A stretch of DNA of 64,000 bases from Lipingzhangella halophila (GCF_014203805.1 NZ_JACHJT010000002.1:372001-436000), one strand, 5' to 3'; shown: positions 1-9,466, counted from the stretch's first letter. Program-made: numbers and translations. Notes: a model not told the origin generated them from the letters alone.

Positions 1-197
1 GAAATAGAAAGAATTTCGTTTCTTCGCACACAGTGGATCAACGCATAATTACGCCATGAACACAAAGTTGCGCGCGATCCGCGTCACCCCCTCGCTTCCG
101 AGCCGACCGTTGCCCTCGCGGGCGCCTGGAGGCCGGAAACCTTCGGGCACCTCCGGTGTGCCGCCCCGGCCGGCTCCGCCACTCGCGGCCACCACAC

Positions 198-1595
198 CTA
201 CGGACCCTCCAGAACCCCGGCGGCGCCCGACTGTGCTTTCTGGGCTCGCACGCTCGCGGGCGCCCCGGTAGTGCTCGTGGACGGCTCCGGGCGCCGCGGC
301 GTCCGGGCGAACGGGGCGAGGACCGCGATGATCGCGGGCAGCACCGCAAGCGCGAGCACGGGCCCCTGGTAGGACCCCGCGATGTCGTGGCCCAGCGAGA
401 GCAACAGCGGCGCCACCGCGGTGGAGGCCACCGCGACCGACTGCGTCAGGCCGCGCAGCGAACCAAGCGTGGCGGTCCCGTAGTAGTACGGGAAGGCCGC
501 CGCCTCGACAGCGCGGGCGCCGGCGGCTGCCGCTCCCAGAGATGCGCCGTAGACCACCGCTGTCACCCCGGGCGACACGAACGGGAGCATCCCCAGCGCC
601 CCGATGTGCATCAGCATGGATACGAAGATCAGTTTCTTCGGCGCGAACCGGTCGGTGGCCGAGCTGAACACGAGGGAGGCCCCCAGCCCGGCGACCGTCT
701 GCGGGAGGAAGTTCGCGGCCGCCTGGGTGGGCGTGAGCCCCTGCTCGCCCAGCACCGCGATCTGGTGGAAGAACACCGCGGTCCCCACCAGCCCGCTGCA
801 CGCCACGGCACCGCAGATGACCCAGAACATCGACGTTCGGACGACCTCGCGCACCGCCCAGGCCGGCTCCGCCGGGCCGTCAGTGGACTCCGACTCCTCA
901 TCGTCGGACGAGCGCCGCACCCCCCGCATGCCCCAGAACGCGATCGGGAGCACCACCACCCAGATCAGCGAGGCCTCCAGCAGCAGCGCGCCGCGCCAGT
1001 CGACCAGCGCGATCACGCGCTCTATCACCAGGGGGAACAGGGAGATCCCGGCCGTGCCGGCCGCGCTGGTGATGCCGAGCATGGTGCCCCGCCTGCGCGT
1101 CACCGCGATCCCCACCACGGTAGTGGCGATCAGCGTCATCCCGCCCTGGCCCATCGCGCGTACCCCCACGAACGCGACAGTGAGCCCCACCACTTCCTGG
1201 ACCGCCGCCAGCAGGCTGAGAAACCCGCCGAACGCAAGCGCGACAGCCGCCAGGACGCCCCGTACCCCGAACCGGTCGACAGCACGGCCGATCCACGGCA
1301 GCGCGAGCGCGCCACTGAGCGTGCCAACCAGGTACGCCGCCGACACGAGCGACCGGCTGACGTCCAGGTCGGCGATGATGTGGTCGACGAAGATGGAGAG
1401 CCCGGCCGTCTGGCCCGGGCCGCTCAGCGCGAGAACGGCCCCCGACATGGCGACCAGGGCTCCTGCCCGAGGGGGCTTCCGACGAGCGGAGGCGCCGGCG
1501 ACAGTGCTGCCGTCGGTCGCTGCGGATGCGGGGGAGGTCAGGTAGACCACCTTCTTCGTCGCGCGGCCGGGGTCATCCAGGCGGACCAGAATCAT
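198..1595 (-). CDS. MFS transporter
   Basis: A 465-residue polytopic protein with about twelve hydrophobic segments in two halves, joined by a charged Ser/Glu/Asp-rich loop near residues 230-245. The motif-A-like loop GRAVDRFGVRG lies after the second helix, as in the major facilitator superfamily. The overall look is that of oxalate/formate antiporter-like MFS proteins, but the substrate cannot be read from the sequence. The tail is cytoplasmic and low-complexity. No clear ribosome-binding site precedes the ATG at 1595; a GTG near 1550 with gaagaag upstream is an alternative start that would remove a non-membrane leader. It lies downstream of prfC on the same strand with a 181-bp gap, so it is probably transcribed separately. 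Confidence 0.8.
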   Translation of the reverse strand: MILVRLDDPGRATKKVVYLTSPASAATDGSTVAGASARRKPPRAGALVAMSGAVLALSGPGQTAGLSIFVDHIIADLDVSRSLVSAAYLVGTLSGALALPWIGRAVDRFGVRGVLAAVALAFGGFLSLLAAVQEVVGLTVAFVGVRAMGQGGMTLIATTVVGIAVTRRRGTMLGITSAAGTAGISLFPLVIERVIALVDWRGALLLEASLIWVVVLPIAFWGMRGVRRSSDDEESESTDGPAEPAWAVREVVRTSMFWVICGAVACSGLVGTAVFFHQIAVLGEQGLTPTQAAANFLPQTVAGLGASLVFSSATDRFAPKKLIFVSMLMHIGALGMLPFVSPGVTAVVYGASLGAAAAGARAVEAAAFPYYYGTATLGSLRGLTQSVAVASTAVAPLLLSLGHDIAGSYQGPVLALAVLPAIIAVLAPFARTPRRPEPSTSTTGAPASVRAQKAQSGAAGVLEGP

Positions 1596-1776
1596 GGGGC
1601 GGTGGGATGAATTTTCGCGCCACCCAGCACGTCACCCTCGGGATTGCCAAGGGCACGCGGCGACACGATCCCACAACCCGGCGTCCCGGCGCCGTTGCCG
1701 GGCGTACCGCGGCTATTTTTCCAGTTGGCCTACCACCGGTGGTCACCGGCACCCCGGTTGCGCGGGAACGGTGGCG

Positions 1777-3396
1777 TCACTCGTCGGGTTCGGTCCCGCC
1801 GGCGAGCAACGGTTCCAGTACCAGGTCGGGGTTGTCGCGTTTGATGACCCGCAGGCGGTACTTGTTGTGGATCAGTACCAGCAGCTCGCCATCGGCGCGG
1901 CGCTTGAGTACCTCCGCGCCGGACAGCGCGTGCGCGGCCGGGGCGCAGGTGGCGTCGGTGCGCCGGGCGAGCGTGTAGTCGAGGTGGGCCAGCTCGATGG
2001 GGGCGTTGAACTCTTGGGCCATCCGGTCGGTGACCACGTCGAACTGCAGCGGACCCACCGCCGCCAGCACCGGCGCCTGCTCACCCCGCACCTCCGAGGA
2101 CAGCACCTGCACCACACCCTCGGCATCCAGTTGGGCGATACCACGCTGGAACTGCTTATAACGGCTGGCATCCTTGGCCCGGCACACCGCGAAATGCTCC
2201 GGCGCGAAACTCGGGATCGCCGGGAACTCCACCTTCGGCCCCGTGTACAAGGTGTCGCCCACACTCAACGCATTGGCGTTGACCAGCGCGATCACATCAC
2301 CCGGGTAGGCGTCTTCGACGGTGGAGCGCTCGCTGCCGAACACCGCCTGGGTGTACTTCGTAGCGAACGGGCGCCCCGTGGCCCCATGGGTCAGCACCAT
2401 CCCGCGATCGAAGCGCCCCGAGGCGATGCGCAGGAACGCCATCCGGTCGCGGTGGGCCTTGTCCATATTGGCCTGCATCTTGAAGACCTGCCCGGAAAAC
2501 GGGGCCGAGACCGGGCGCGCACCCCCGTGCGCGTCGGGCTTGTCCCCAGGCGCCGGCGCGAGGTCGACCAGCGTGTTCAGCAACGAGGAGATACCGAAGT
2601 TGGGCAGGGCAGCGCCGAACAGCACCGGCGAAGACTCCCCCGCCAGAAACGACTCCTCCTCGAAATGCGCCCCGATCTCCCCGAGCAGATCCAACTCCTC
2701 GGTGGCTTGGACCCATTCCTGGCCCTCGACCTCGCCGGCCTGCTCCGGATCGATGTCCTCCTCCACCGCACGGGTGGCACCCCCCGGCGTGCGATACAGC
2801 TTGGTGTAGCGCCCCGTGGCCCGATCCACCAGCCCCCGGAAATCGCCCGCGATCCCCACCGGCCAGTTCAACGGAGCCGGCCGCAACCCGATCCGCTGCT
2901 CGACCTCATCCAACAGCTCCAAGGGCTCCCGGCCCGGCCGGTCCCACTTGTTGACAAACGTGATCACCGGAACCCGCCGCGCCCGGCACACCTCGAAGAG
3001 CTTCAGCGTCTGCGACTCCAGGCCCTTGGCCGAATCCAGCAGCATGATCGCGCAGTCCACCGCCGAGAGCACCCGGTAGGTGTCCTCGGAGAAGTCGGCG
3101 TGGCCCGGCGTGTCGAGCAGGTTGAGCACACAGTCGCCATAATCGATGCGCAACGCCGCCGACGTGATCGAGATCCCCCGGGCCTGCTCCATCTCCATCC
3201 AGTCCGAGGTCACACCCTTACGCTCGCCCTTACCATGCACCGCCCCCGCCGACGTGATCGCCGCCGCGTGCAACGCCAACGCCTCGGTCAACGTGGACTT
3301 GCCCGCATCCGGATGCGAAATCACCGCGAACGTCCGCCGCCGCGCCGCCTCACCCACAACCTCTTGGGACTGCTGCCTGTCGGCTACCACACTCAC
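1777..3396 (-). CDS. prfC: Peptide chain release factor 3 (RF3)
   Basis: Translational GTPase that recycles RF1/RF2 from the ribosome after peptide release. The G domain shows P-loop HPDAGKST, switch-II DTPGHADFSED and NKWDRPG (G4), followed by RF3 domains II and III. At 539 aa it matches the usual RF3 length of about 530. The frame stays open for another 68 codons upstream, but the GTG at 3396 is chosen because GGGAGGAG sits six bases before it and because the resulting N-terminus fits the family; the longer version would add non-conserved Arg/Pro-rich sequence. RF3 is not universal in actinobacteria, so its presence is worth noting. It is monocistronic or leads weakly into the MFS gene. Confidence 0.93.
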   Translation of the reverse strand: MSVVADRQQSQEVVGEAARRRTFAVISHPDAGKSTLTEALALHAAAITSAGAVHGKGERKGVTSDWMEMEQARGISITSAALRIDYGDCVLNLLDTPGHADFSEDTYRVLSAVDCAIMLLDSAKGLESQTLKLFEVCRARRVPVITFVNKWDRPGREPLELLDEVEQRIGLRPAPLNWPVGIAGDFRGLVDRATGRYTKLYRTPGGATRAVEEDIDPEQAGEVEGQEWVQATEELDLLGEIGAHFEEESFLAGESSPVLFGAALPNFGISSLLNTLVDLAPAPGDKPDAHGGARPVSAPFSGQVFKMQANMDKAHRDRMAFLRIASGRFDRGMVLTHGATGRPFATKYTQAVFGSERSTVEDAYPGDVIALVNANALSVGDTLYTGPKVEFPAIPSFAPEHFAVCRAKDASRYKQFQRGIAQLDAEGVVQVLSSEVRGEQAPVLAAVGPLQFDVVTDRMAQEFNAPIELAHLDYTLARRTDATCAPAAHALSGAEVLKRRADGELLVLIHNKYRLRVIKRDNPDLVLEPLLAGGTEPDE

Positions 3397-3844
3397 GGCC
3401 GTCTCCTCCCCGTGTTCGCTCACCGATGCTCGCTCGGGACGCACCACCGCCCCGTCCGGCGGGATCAGCCGAACCCTCCGCGCGCGTCCCGGTTCGTCTT
3501 CGAAGGGGGCGGGTCCGGCGCGCATCACAACCGGTAGCGGGCGCCCGGGACACCAACGCCGCAGCGCGGCGAAATCATCCACATGGCGAGCACGGACCAC
3601 CCTATGCCCCTACTGAGCACGGCTGGCACGCGCGCACCGCTGTACCGCGGGGCCCGCGGTCCCCCGGCGCGGCAGACTTGGTACGGACATTACGAGTCAT
3701 CGGTGAGGTTTTCACTGCTTCTCGAGCATCCTGGGATGGGAGGCTGGTGGCGCGGTCGCCTTGACTGGATCTCCGGCTCGTGCTCCGCCAACGGCCCTAT
3801 GTACCGCCCGAAGTGGCAAGTACGGATCAACGGTGGTGAGAGCG
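3397..3844. other. Intergenic region, 448 bp
   Basis: Divergent upstream region of prfC (minus) and a small membrane-protein gene (plus). No open frame here has a credible ribosome-binding site or family resemblance. It should hold both promoters, but I could not pick out a convincing -35/-10 pair. Confidence 0.5.
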
Positions 3845-4372
3845 ATGAACAACAGGCTCCACGGATGGGGCGCCTTCGCCGCGACCATGATGCTGCTCGC
3901 CGGTGCGTTCCTGCTGATACAGGGGATCGCGGCAATGGCGACACCGGTGTTCTTCGTCGGCGCCGAGGCCGATCTCATGATGGCGACCTTCATGGCCTGG
4001 GGTGTGGTGCTCGGAATCCTCGGCGTGCTGAAACTGCTAAGCGGTATCGCGCTCTTCACGGGCCGGATGTGGGCCCGGACCGCCGGGGTCGTGCTGGCCG
4101 GAATCAGCGCCGTCGTGCAGCTCGGATTCCTCAGCGCGTTCCCGATCTGGTCGCTGGCGATCATCGCCGTGAACGTCGTGGTGATCTACGGGCTCACGGC
4201 GGGCTGGTCGATGGCGCCCGCTGGGGGCGTGCCGGAGGAGGAGGCGGCCTACGCTTCCTCCTCGTACCAGGCCGGCCGCAGTGATGCCACTCGGGCGCCA
4301 ACGCAGCGTGGCGGCGCCCACGAGCGCCCCGAGCGCGCTGGCGGCGGCGCGACCAGCGGCTCCTCCGGATAG
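3845..4372 (+). CDS. Small four-helix membrane protein (DUF7144-like)
   Basis: A 175-residue protein with four predicted membrane helices (about residues 8-28, 50-70, 76-98 and 104-124) followed by a 50-residue Ser/Gly/Arg-rich cytoplasmic tail. The pattern of short helices with GVVLGILGVLKLLSG and ALFTGRMWAR resembles the actinobacterial DUF7144 membrane family, whose function is unknown; this assignment is from memory of the pattern. The ATG at 3845 follows GGTGAG at a suitable distance. It lies alone between divergent prfC and the convergent TetR gene. Confidence 0.75.
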   Translation: MNNRLHGWGAFAATMMLLAGAFLLIQGIAAMATPVFFVGAEADLMMATFMAWGVVLGILGVLKLLSGIALFTGRMWARTAGVVLAGISAVVQLGFLSAFPIWSLAIIAVNVVVIYGLTAGWSMAPAGGVPEEEAAYASSSYQAGRSDATRAPTQRGGAHERPERAGGGATSGSSG

Positions 4373-4457
4373 CGAGGACCAGAGCGAAGACACCGGCCGA
4401 TCGTCGGCCGGGAGCAACGGCTCCGAACCGTTCTGCGTGTCCGGACCGGGCGGGGCA

Positions 4458-5099
4458 TCACGGCATGGCGCCGGCCGCCCGGCTCCCGGGATCGCGGAGC
4501 ACGGCTCCCAGCGAACCGGTCACGAACGCCATGGCCTGGTCGAAGCGGGCCCAGGGTACGGGCTGGTCGGGGGCGCGCAACCAGGTCCGGAGTACGTTGT
4601 TGTGCGCGGCGATGACCGAAGCGGCCAGCGCCTCGCCGGCGAGGACCTTCGGGCCGTCCGTCTCGCCCTGTGCGAGGTAGTGGCTGAAGGCGTTCTGGTA
4701 CCGCGCGGTCATGGCGATCTCGCGGTCGCGCAACCGCGGCACCGCGCGCACCAGCCGGTAGCGGGGGATCGTGATCTCGGGGGCACCCACGTAGCCCTGG
4801 AAAACCATCCTGGCGGCGGAGCACACGGTGCCCACGGGGTCGTTCTCCGGGCTCGCGGCCAGGTAGCGGGTGACCGTATCGAACAGCACGTAGTGCTCGG
4901 CGAAGAGGATGTCCTCCTTGGAGCCGAAGTGCCGGAAGAGGCTCCGTCTGCTCACGCCGGTGGCCACGGCGATGTCGTCCATCGTGGTCGCCTCGTATCC
5001 CGCGTCGCCGAAGAGCCGCACCGCGGCGGTCACCACCTCACGAGGCCCTGGATACTCCGACCGCCCTCGCTCACCCGCGTCGCGTTTCGCCGCGCCCAT
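4458..5099 (-). CDS. TetR-family transcriptional regulator
   Basis: A 213-residue one-component repressor. The N-terminal helix-turn-helix reads AVRLFGDAGYEATTMDDIAVATGVS and continues RRSLFRHFGSKEDIL, the standard TetR signature, followed by an all-helical ligand domain with no clear ligand signature. The ATG at 5099 is chosen because GAGGAG lies eight bases upstream; longer frames run antisense through the acyl-CoA dehydrogenase and are artefacts. It is divergent from the acyl-CoA dehydrogenase gene at 5235, and a 35-bp dyad lies between them, so it probably represses that gene and itself. By analogy with similar arrangements the effector may be an acyl-CoA, which is inference. Confidence 0.9.
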   Translation of the reverse strand: MGAAKRDAGERGRSEYPGPREVVTAAVRLFGDAGYEATTMDDIAVATGVSRRSLFRHFGSKEDILFAEHYVLFDTVTRYLAASPENDPVGTVCSAARMVFQGYVGAPEITIPRYRLVRAVPRLRDREIAMTARYQNAFSHYLAQGETDGPKVLAGEALAASVIAAHNNVLRTWLRAPDQPVPWARFDQAMAFVTGSLGAVLRDPGSRAAGAMP

Positions 5100-5173
5100 G
5101 CTTCTCCTCGTCTCGCCTCCCCGGGGAGCATAGCCGCCCCCGTATGCCCGAGAAACACGCACACCGTCTAGTC

Positions 5174-5208
5174 TGACACTTGATGCCATTATTTGGCACG
5201 CAGTGCCA
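5174..5208. promoter_or_regulatory. Candidate TetR operator (35-bp dyad)
   Basis: A near-perfect dyad centred on 5191. The inner arms are TGCCA (5184-5188) and TGGCA (5194-5198) around TTATT; the outer arms TGACACT (5174-5180) and AGTGCCA (5202-5208) match with one mismatch. It sits between the divergent TetR and acyl-CoA dehydrogenase genes, 27 bp before the latter's start codon, where bound repressor would block transcription or ribosome loading. Confidence 0.65.
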
Positions 5209-5234
5209 GAACCAGGAGAGAGCGAGGAGCCCTC

Positions 5235-6392
5235 ATGAGTGACTTCACCCTGTTCACCACCAGCGACGAGCACGAGGAGCTCCGCGAAGCCGTGCGCGCC
5301 ATCGCCGACGACAAGATCGCCCCGAACGCCGCCGCGGTCGACGCCAACGCCGAGTTCCCGCAGGCGGCCTACGACGCGCTGCGTGCCACCGACTTCCACG
5401 CGGCGCACATCCCGGAGGAGTACGGGGGCGTCGGCGCGGACGCGCTGGCGACCTGCATCATCATCGAGGAGGTGGCCCGCGCCTGCGCCTCGTCCTCGCT
5501 CATCCCCGCGGTCAACAAGCTCGGCACGATGCCCCTCATCCTGGGGGCGTCCGAGGAGGTCAAGCACCGCTATCTGGCACCAACGGCCCGCGGCGAGGCG
5601 ATGTTCTCCTACGGGTTGTCCGAGCGCGAGGCCGGTTCCGACACGGCCAGCATGCGCACCCGGGCGGCGGCGGACGGCGACGGCTGGGTCCTGAACGGCC
5701 AGAAGTCCTGGATCACCAACGCCGGCGTGAGCGAGTACTACACCGTCATGGCGGTTACCGACCCCGACGGCCCGCGCGGCCGCAACATCAGCGCGTTCGT
5801 GGTGCACGCCGACGACCCCGGCTTCACCTTGGGCGAACCCGAGAAGAAGCTCGGCATCAAGGGCTCCCCGACCCGGGAGCTGTTCTTCGACGACGCCCGG
5901 ATCCCGGGCGACCGCCTCGTCGGCGATCCGGGTGAGGGCCTGCGCATCGCGCTGCGCACCCTCGACCACACCCGCGTCACCATTGGCGCCCAGGCGGTCG
6001 GTATCGCGCAGGGTGCGCTCGACCACGCCACGGCCTACGTCAAGGAGCGCACGCAGTTCGGCACGGCCGTCGCCAACTTCCAGGGCGTCCAGTTCATGCT
6101 CGCCGACATGGCCATGAAGCTCGAAGCGGCCCGCCAGATGGTCTACGTCGCCGCGGCCAAGTCCGAACGCGGCGACGACGACCTGCCGTTCTTCGGTGCC
6201 GCGGCGAAGTGCTACGCCTCGGACACCGCCATGGCCGTCACCACCGACGCGGTCCAGCTCCTCGGCGGTGCCGGCTACGTCAGCGACTTCCCACTGGAAC
6301 GCATGATGCGCGACGCGAAGATAACCCAGATCTACGAGGGCACCAACCAGATCCAGCGCCTGGTGATGGCCCGGAAGCTGCTGGAGGGCTGA
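5235..6392 (+). CDS. Acyl-CoA dehydrogenase
   Basis: FAD-dependent dehydrogenase forming the alpha-beta double bond of an acyl-CoA, passing electrons to ETF. At 385 aa it has normal family length. Seen motifs include the FAD/substrate segment YGLSEREAGSDTASMRTRA, the GQKSWITNAG strand, RERTQFGTAVANFQGVQFMLADM-type helix text and the C-terminal EGTNQIQRLVMAR block with the catalytic-region Glu. This resembles short- or branched-chain acyl-CoA dehydrogenases. The ATG at 5235 follows GCGAGGAG with good spacing. It stands alone after a divergent TetR gene and the candidate operator, so expression is probably induced by an acyl-CoA-type ligand. Substrate chain length cannot be told. Confidence 0.93.
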   Translation: MSDFTLFTTSDEHEELREAVRAIADDKIAPNAAAVDANAEFPQAAYDALRATDFHAAHIPEEYGGVGADALATCIIIEEVARACASSSLIPAVNKLGTMPLILGASEEVKHRYLAPTARGEAMFSYGLSEREAGSDTASMRTRAAADGDGWVLNGQKSWITNAGVSEYYTVMAVTDPDGPRGRNISAFVVHADDPGFTLGEPEKKLGIKGSPTRELFFDDARIPGDRLVGDPGEGLRIALRTLDHTRVTIGAQAVGIAQGALDHATAYVKERTQFGTAVANFQGVQFMLADMAMKLEAARQMVYVAAAKSERGDDDLPFFGAAAKCYASDTAMAVTTDAVQLLGGAGYVSDFPLERMMRDAKITQIYEGTNQIQRLVMARKLLEG

Positions 6393-6514
6393 CGGCGGCC
6401 TTCTTGACCTGGGAGGGGCCGTGTCCGCGCCCGGGATCCGGGCAGCGCCGACCCCGCTCGGGTGCCGTGCCGCGGCGTTTGCGCCCCGTGCGCCTCCCGT
6501 GGTTGCGTCCTGCC

Positions 6515-6733
6515 ATGACGACAGGAGACGAGCAGCACCGCTGGTGGCAGTGCTACAGGGGCCACGTGTTCGAGCACGGCCCCGTACCCGAGGGTGAGCA
6601 GCTGCAATGCCCGGAGTACGACGCGGACGGCTGGTGCGGCACCTCCTTCGTCTTCATGCCGTTCCCGTCGCGGGAGGCCGCCGAGGCCGGCCTCATTATC
6701 GGTCGGCCGCGCTGGGCCCCGTGGGCGGGCTAA
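6515..6733 (+). CDS. Small Cys/Trp-rich hypothetical protein
   Basis: A possible 72-residue soluble protein beginning MTTGDEQHRWWQCYRGHVF. It carries three Cys residues and a histidine (C14, H18, C34, C43 by rough count), which could form a single zinc site. No family recognised. The region has no strong ribosome-binding site, so translation is uncertain, but the aromatic, acidic composition is unlike the Arg/Pro-rich text of antisense frames in this genome. Confidence 0.5.
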   Translation: MTTGDEQHRWWQCYRGHVFEHGPVPEGEQLQCPEYDADGWCGTSFVFMPFPSREAAEAGLIIGRPRWAPWAG

Positions 6734-6889
6734 CCGGATTCGAGGCTGGCGGGCGGGGCGCCGCCCGGTCCGCGGAGGCACGCGCGCCCAACCGCCCGGC
6801 CGCCCACACGCCGGTACCCCAGTGACGGCCGTGGCCGGGTGAGGCCAGAAGTCGCCGGCCACGCTCGGAAGAGCTAAGATTGCCCGGCG

Positions 6890-8212
6890 ATGGCCAGAAT
6901 GGCGACTTCCGCAGTCCTCCTCCCGCTCTACGCCCTCGATCTCGCGAGGCGCTACTGGGCCCCCTTGTTGTGCGTGTACGTGGCGGGCACCGCCCTGCAC
7001 GCTCTGGCGCTGCGCGGCGTCGCCAAGCTCGGCCAACAGGACGAGATCTTCGGCATGGTCGGTGTGAGCGTCTCGCTGCTGGTGACGCTCGCGACGACGA
7101 TCATCATGTTCCACATGCTGCGTCCCGGCCTGCCGACGCTGGACCAGGAACTGTCCGAGCGCTCCGCGCGTGCTCGCCGGGGCACGCCCCAAGCCCCCGG
7201 CCAGGTCTCGGTCAACGAGCGGGAACGCCGCCTTGTGGACGCCATCGCCATGGCGATCCTGCCGTTCCTGGCCTTCTACAGCGCGTGGGGGCTGGTCGGC
7301 GAGGAGTTCCAGAGCTATGCCCTGCAGGTCTACAACGACGCCGGGCCGGAGGCGTACGCGTTTGTCTCCGACTTCGACCGGGTCGGCGCGCCGCTGATCG
7401 TCGCCCTGGGTGCCTTCTGCGTGCGCGCCGGGGTGGAGGCCCTCTACAACCGCACCGAGTCCAAGATCCTGGGGCTGCTCACCGCCCTCCTTGAGGCCAT
7501 CTGGGTCTTCTTCGCGATCGTCACGGTCTCGCCGCTCCTGAGCGACGCGCGCGCGTGGTTCGGGGAGCGGGTCGTGTGGGCCGAGATCCAGTCGCTCTAC
7601 ACGGACGGGCTCATCTGGCTCTCCGATGTCACCTCCATTCCCGTGCTCACCCTCGCCTCATCCATCGCGGGCACGGTCGCCTGGGTGTGGAACCTGCTGA
7701 AGGACGGTCTGGTGGAGCCGCTGCTGTGGCTCACCATCGCCGCCGTGGTGTTCGGGGCGGACGTCGACCGCACCGAGACCCTGTTCCGCGGGCAGCGCCG
7801 GGTCGAGCGACTGCACCGGACCGCGATGGAGCATACGCCGGGCATGGTGGCGCGGGTGACATCGGTCGTGGGCGGTACCTACCGCGACAAGTACGTGCCG
7901 TTCGTGAACGCCCTGCGGTTCATTCTCAGCGTCAGTCCGGCCTACTACCTGTCGTTCTGCCTGTACTACGCCCTGCTTGAACTGGGATTCGGCTGGCTGG
8001 AGCGCGGGGTGTTCATCGCCGTCGGGCCCGAGGACTTCCTCTCGTGGTGGTGGCCCTGGCTCACCCCCATCGAGTTCGTGGTCGAGGGGCTCCACGAGTT
8101 CTTCCGGGTGTGCCTGCTGGCGGCCGCCTTCGAGCTGACGCTGCGCCGCGGGGGCGGCAGGACCAGTGGGCGGCGGCGCGCTCCGCGCCGCGCCGACCAC
8201 TTCGGGATGTGA
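6890..8212 (+). CDS. Multi-pass membrane protein of unknown function
   Basis: A 440-residue integral membrane protein. Hydrophobic segments fall near residues 20-45, 55-75, 115-140, 165-180, 190-215, 245-265, 275-290, 350-375 and 405-430, separated by charged loops. One loop (SARARRGTPQAPGQVSVNERERR) is strongly basic and probably cytoplasmic. The last 20 residues are Arg-rich and cytoplasmic. I recognise no enzymatic or transport motif. Start is the ATG at 6890; a second in-frame ATG follows four codons later. It lies upstream of a convergent operon of single-pass membrane proteins, and nothing links them functionally. Confidence 0.8.
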   Translation: MARMATSAVLLPLYALDLARRYWAPLLCVYVAGTALHALALRGVAKLGQQDEIFGMVGVSVSLLVTLATTIIMFHMLRPGLPTLDQELSERSARARRGTPQAPGQVSVNERERRLVDAIAMAILPFLAFYSAWGLVGEEFQSYALQVYNDAGPEAYAFVSDFDRVGAPLIVALGAFCVRAGVEALYNRTESKILGLLTALLEAIWVFFAIVTVSPLLSDARAWFGERVVWAEIQSLYTDGLIWLSDVTSIPVLTLASSIAGTVAWVWNLLKDGLVEPLLWLTIAAVVFGADVDRTETLFRGQRRVERLHRTAMEHTPGMVARVTSVVGGTYRDKYVPFVNALRFILSVSPAYYLSFCLYYALLELGFGWLERGVFIAVGPEDFLSWWWPWLTPIEFVVEGLHEFFRVCLLAAAFELTLRRGGGRTSGRRRAPRRADHFGM

Positions 8213-8281
8213 GGGACGCGGCAACCGCCCGCGCCGCGAAGAGCGGACCGCGCACGAGCGGCGCCTATGCGGCGACCGGGG

Positions 8282-9466
8282 TCACTCGCCTTCGGGCTCG
8301 CGGTACGGGAACGAGAGGGCCTCGGGCTTGGGGGGGTTCTCCTCAGAGTCGGGGTCGTGCCCGTGGTCCTCGCCTTCGAGACTCTCCGTGTACTCCTCAA
8401 GCTCGGCCAGGGCTTCCTCGCTGGTCATGTCGTGATCGATCTCGGGGTCGTGCGTGGCGACCGCGACCTCGAACCGCAGGCTCGACACCGCGTCCTCGGG
8501 GACCTCGAAGGTCGCGACGATCGTGGTCTGCTCGCCCACCGGCATCGGCTCCGTTCCCGACGGAGCGGTGCACTTGATCCCGTCGGCCGTGGCGACATCC
8601 TCGGGGAGCTCCGTGGGCGCGAGGGCTGTTTCCCAGGTACGCCCCTGGCCATCAAGGGCACGGAAGGCGCAGAGCGAGTACAGCCGGTCGGTGGCGAGCT
8701 GGTCGTCGGGCGTCACCTTGAATGCCGCGCTGACCTCACGCACGCCGGGAGCAGGCTCCTCGTCCTCGGTCACCGAGCCCACGTATTCCCACTCGGAGCC
8801 GGCGAGCCGGGCGGTGTCGCCCGACACCGGAGTCGCTTCCGGTGGAATGACGCCGCGATCGAGCATGTCCTGGCGCTCCAACCACCAGGGGATCCCCAGC
8901 GCCGTCGGCAGCAACACGACCAGGGTCAGGATGTACGGGAGGTGCGCACGCCACCTGGACTTCTGCATCTGGTGCCGCTGGCCCTGCGGGGCGGGCGGCT
9001 GCTGTGCTCCCCAACCCGGCTGCGGCCCGGGCTGCCCTGGAGGACCAGGTGGGCCGGGAGGGTGCCCGTGTCCTGGTGGCGGAGCGCCATGCCCGGGCGG
9101 AGGAGGCCCCTGGGGTGTGCCTTGTGGCGGCGGGCCCTGAGAGGGCGGGCCGGGCGGCGGACCTTGCGGTGGCGGAGGCCCAGGCGGAGGCCCAGGCGGA
9201 GGCCCAGGCGGAGGCCCAGGCGGAGGCCCAGGGGGCGGCCCCGGCGGCGGACCTTGTGGCGGCCCAGGGGGCGGCCCCGGCGGTGGGCCGGGGGGTCGGC
9301 CGGGCGGCGGGCCCTGAGGGGGCGGTCCCGGCGGCGGACCTTGCGGTGGCGGAGGCCCGGGCCTCTGGGGGCCTTGAGGGCCCTGCGGAGGCGGTGGATG
9401 GCCCGGGTTCGCATGCGGCGGCCCGTACGGGCCCGGCTGGGGCGGCCGGTACGGCGGCTCAGTCAT
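8282..9466 (-). CDS. Single-pass membrane protein with collagen-like Gly-Pro N-terminus
   Basis: A 394-residue protein. About 150 N-terminal residues are almost only Pro, Gly and Gln with many GPP triplets (PPPGPPPGPPPGPP), then a basic stretch, one membrane helix (YILTLVVLLPTALGIPWWL), and an external domain of about 220 residues ending in an acidic tail. The external part is soluble, beta-rich looking and has a Cys pair (LCAF and KCTAPS). The N-terminal half is probably cytoplasmic by the positive-inside rule. The ATG at 9466 lies within the end of the upstream gene (8-nt overlap), implying translational coupling. No known family; it may be an assembly or sensing component with the two proteins encoded upstream. 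Confidence 0.8.
   Translation of the reverse strand: MTEPPYRPPQPGPYGPPHANPGHPPPPQGPQGPQRPGPPPPQGPPPGPPPQGPPPGRPPGPPPGPPPGPPQGPPPGPPPGPPPGPPPGPPPGPPPGPPPPQGPPPGPPSQGPPPQGTPQGPPPPGHGAPPPGHGHPPGPPGPPGQPGPQPGWGAQQPPAPQGQRHQMQKSRWRAHLPYILTLVVLLPTALGIPWWLERQDMLDRGVIPPEATPVSGDTARLAGSEWEYVGSVTEDEEPAPGVREVSAAFKVTPDDQLATDRLYSLCAFRALDGQGRTWETALAPTELPEDVATADGIKCTAPSGTEPMPVGEQTTIVATFEVPEDAVSSLRFEVAVATHDPEIDHDMTSEEALAELEEYTESLEGEDHGHDPDSEENPPKPEALSFPYREPEGE
9171..9230. repeat. Five perfect 12-bp tandem repeats
   Basis: Unit GGCGGAGGCCCA repeated five times without change, encoding repeated Pro-Pro-Gly-Pro text in the collagen-like region of the minus-strand gene. The perfect period makes it a likely site of slippage and length variation; the copy number is a multiple-of-three unit, so changes would keep the frame. 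Confidence 0.9.

Noticed and set aside
1-40. AT-rich start of the window with short inverted repeats (GAAA/TTTC)
   Set aside because: Too short and at the edge; may be a hairpin after an upstream gene, but nothing can be tested here.
1594-3537. Long plus-strand frame opposite prfC
   Set aside because: The RF3 gene on the other strand has all GTPase motifs; this frame is His/Arg/Gln-rich noise.
4458-6026. 522-codon frame including the TetR gene
   Set aside because: The first 309 codons run antisense through the acyl-CoA dehydrogenase; the TetR fold begins at 5099 with its own ribosome-binding site.
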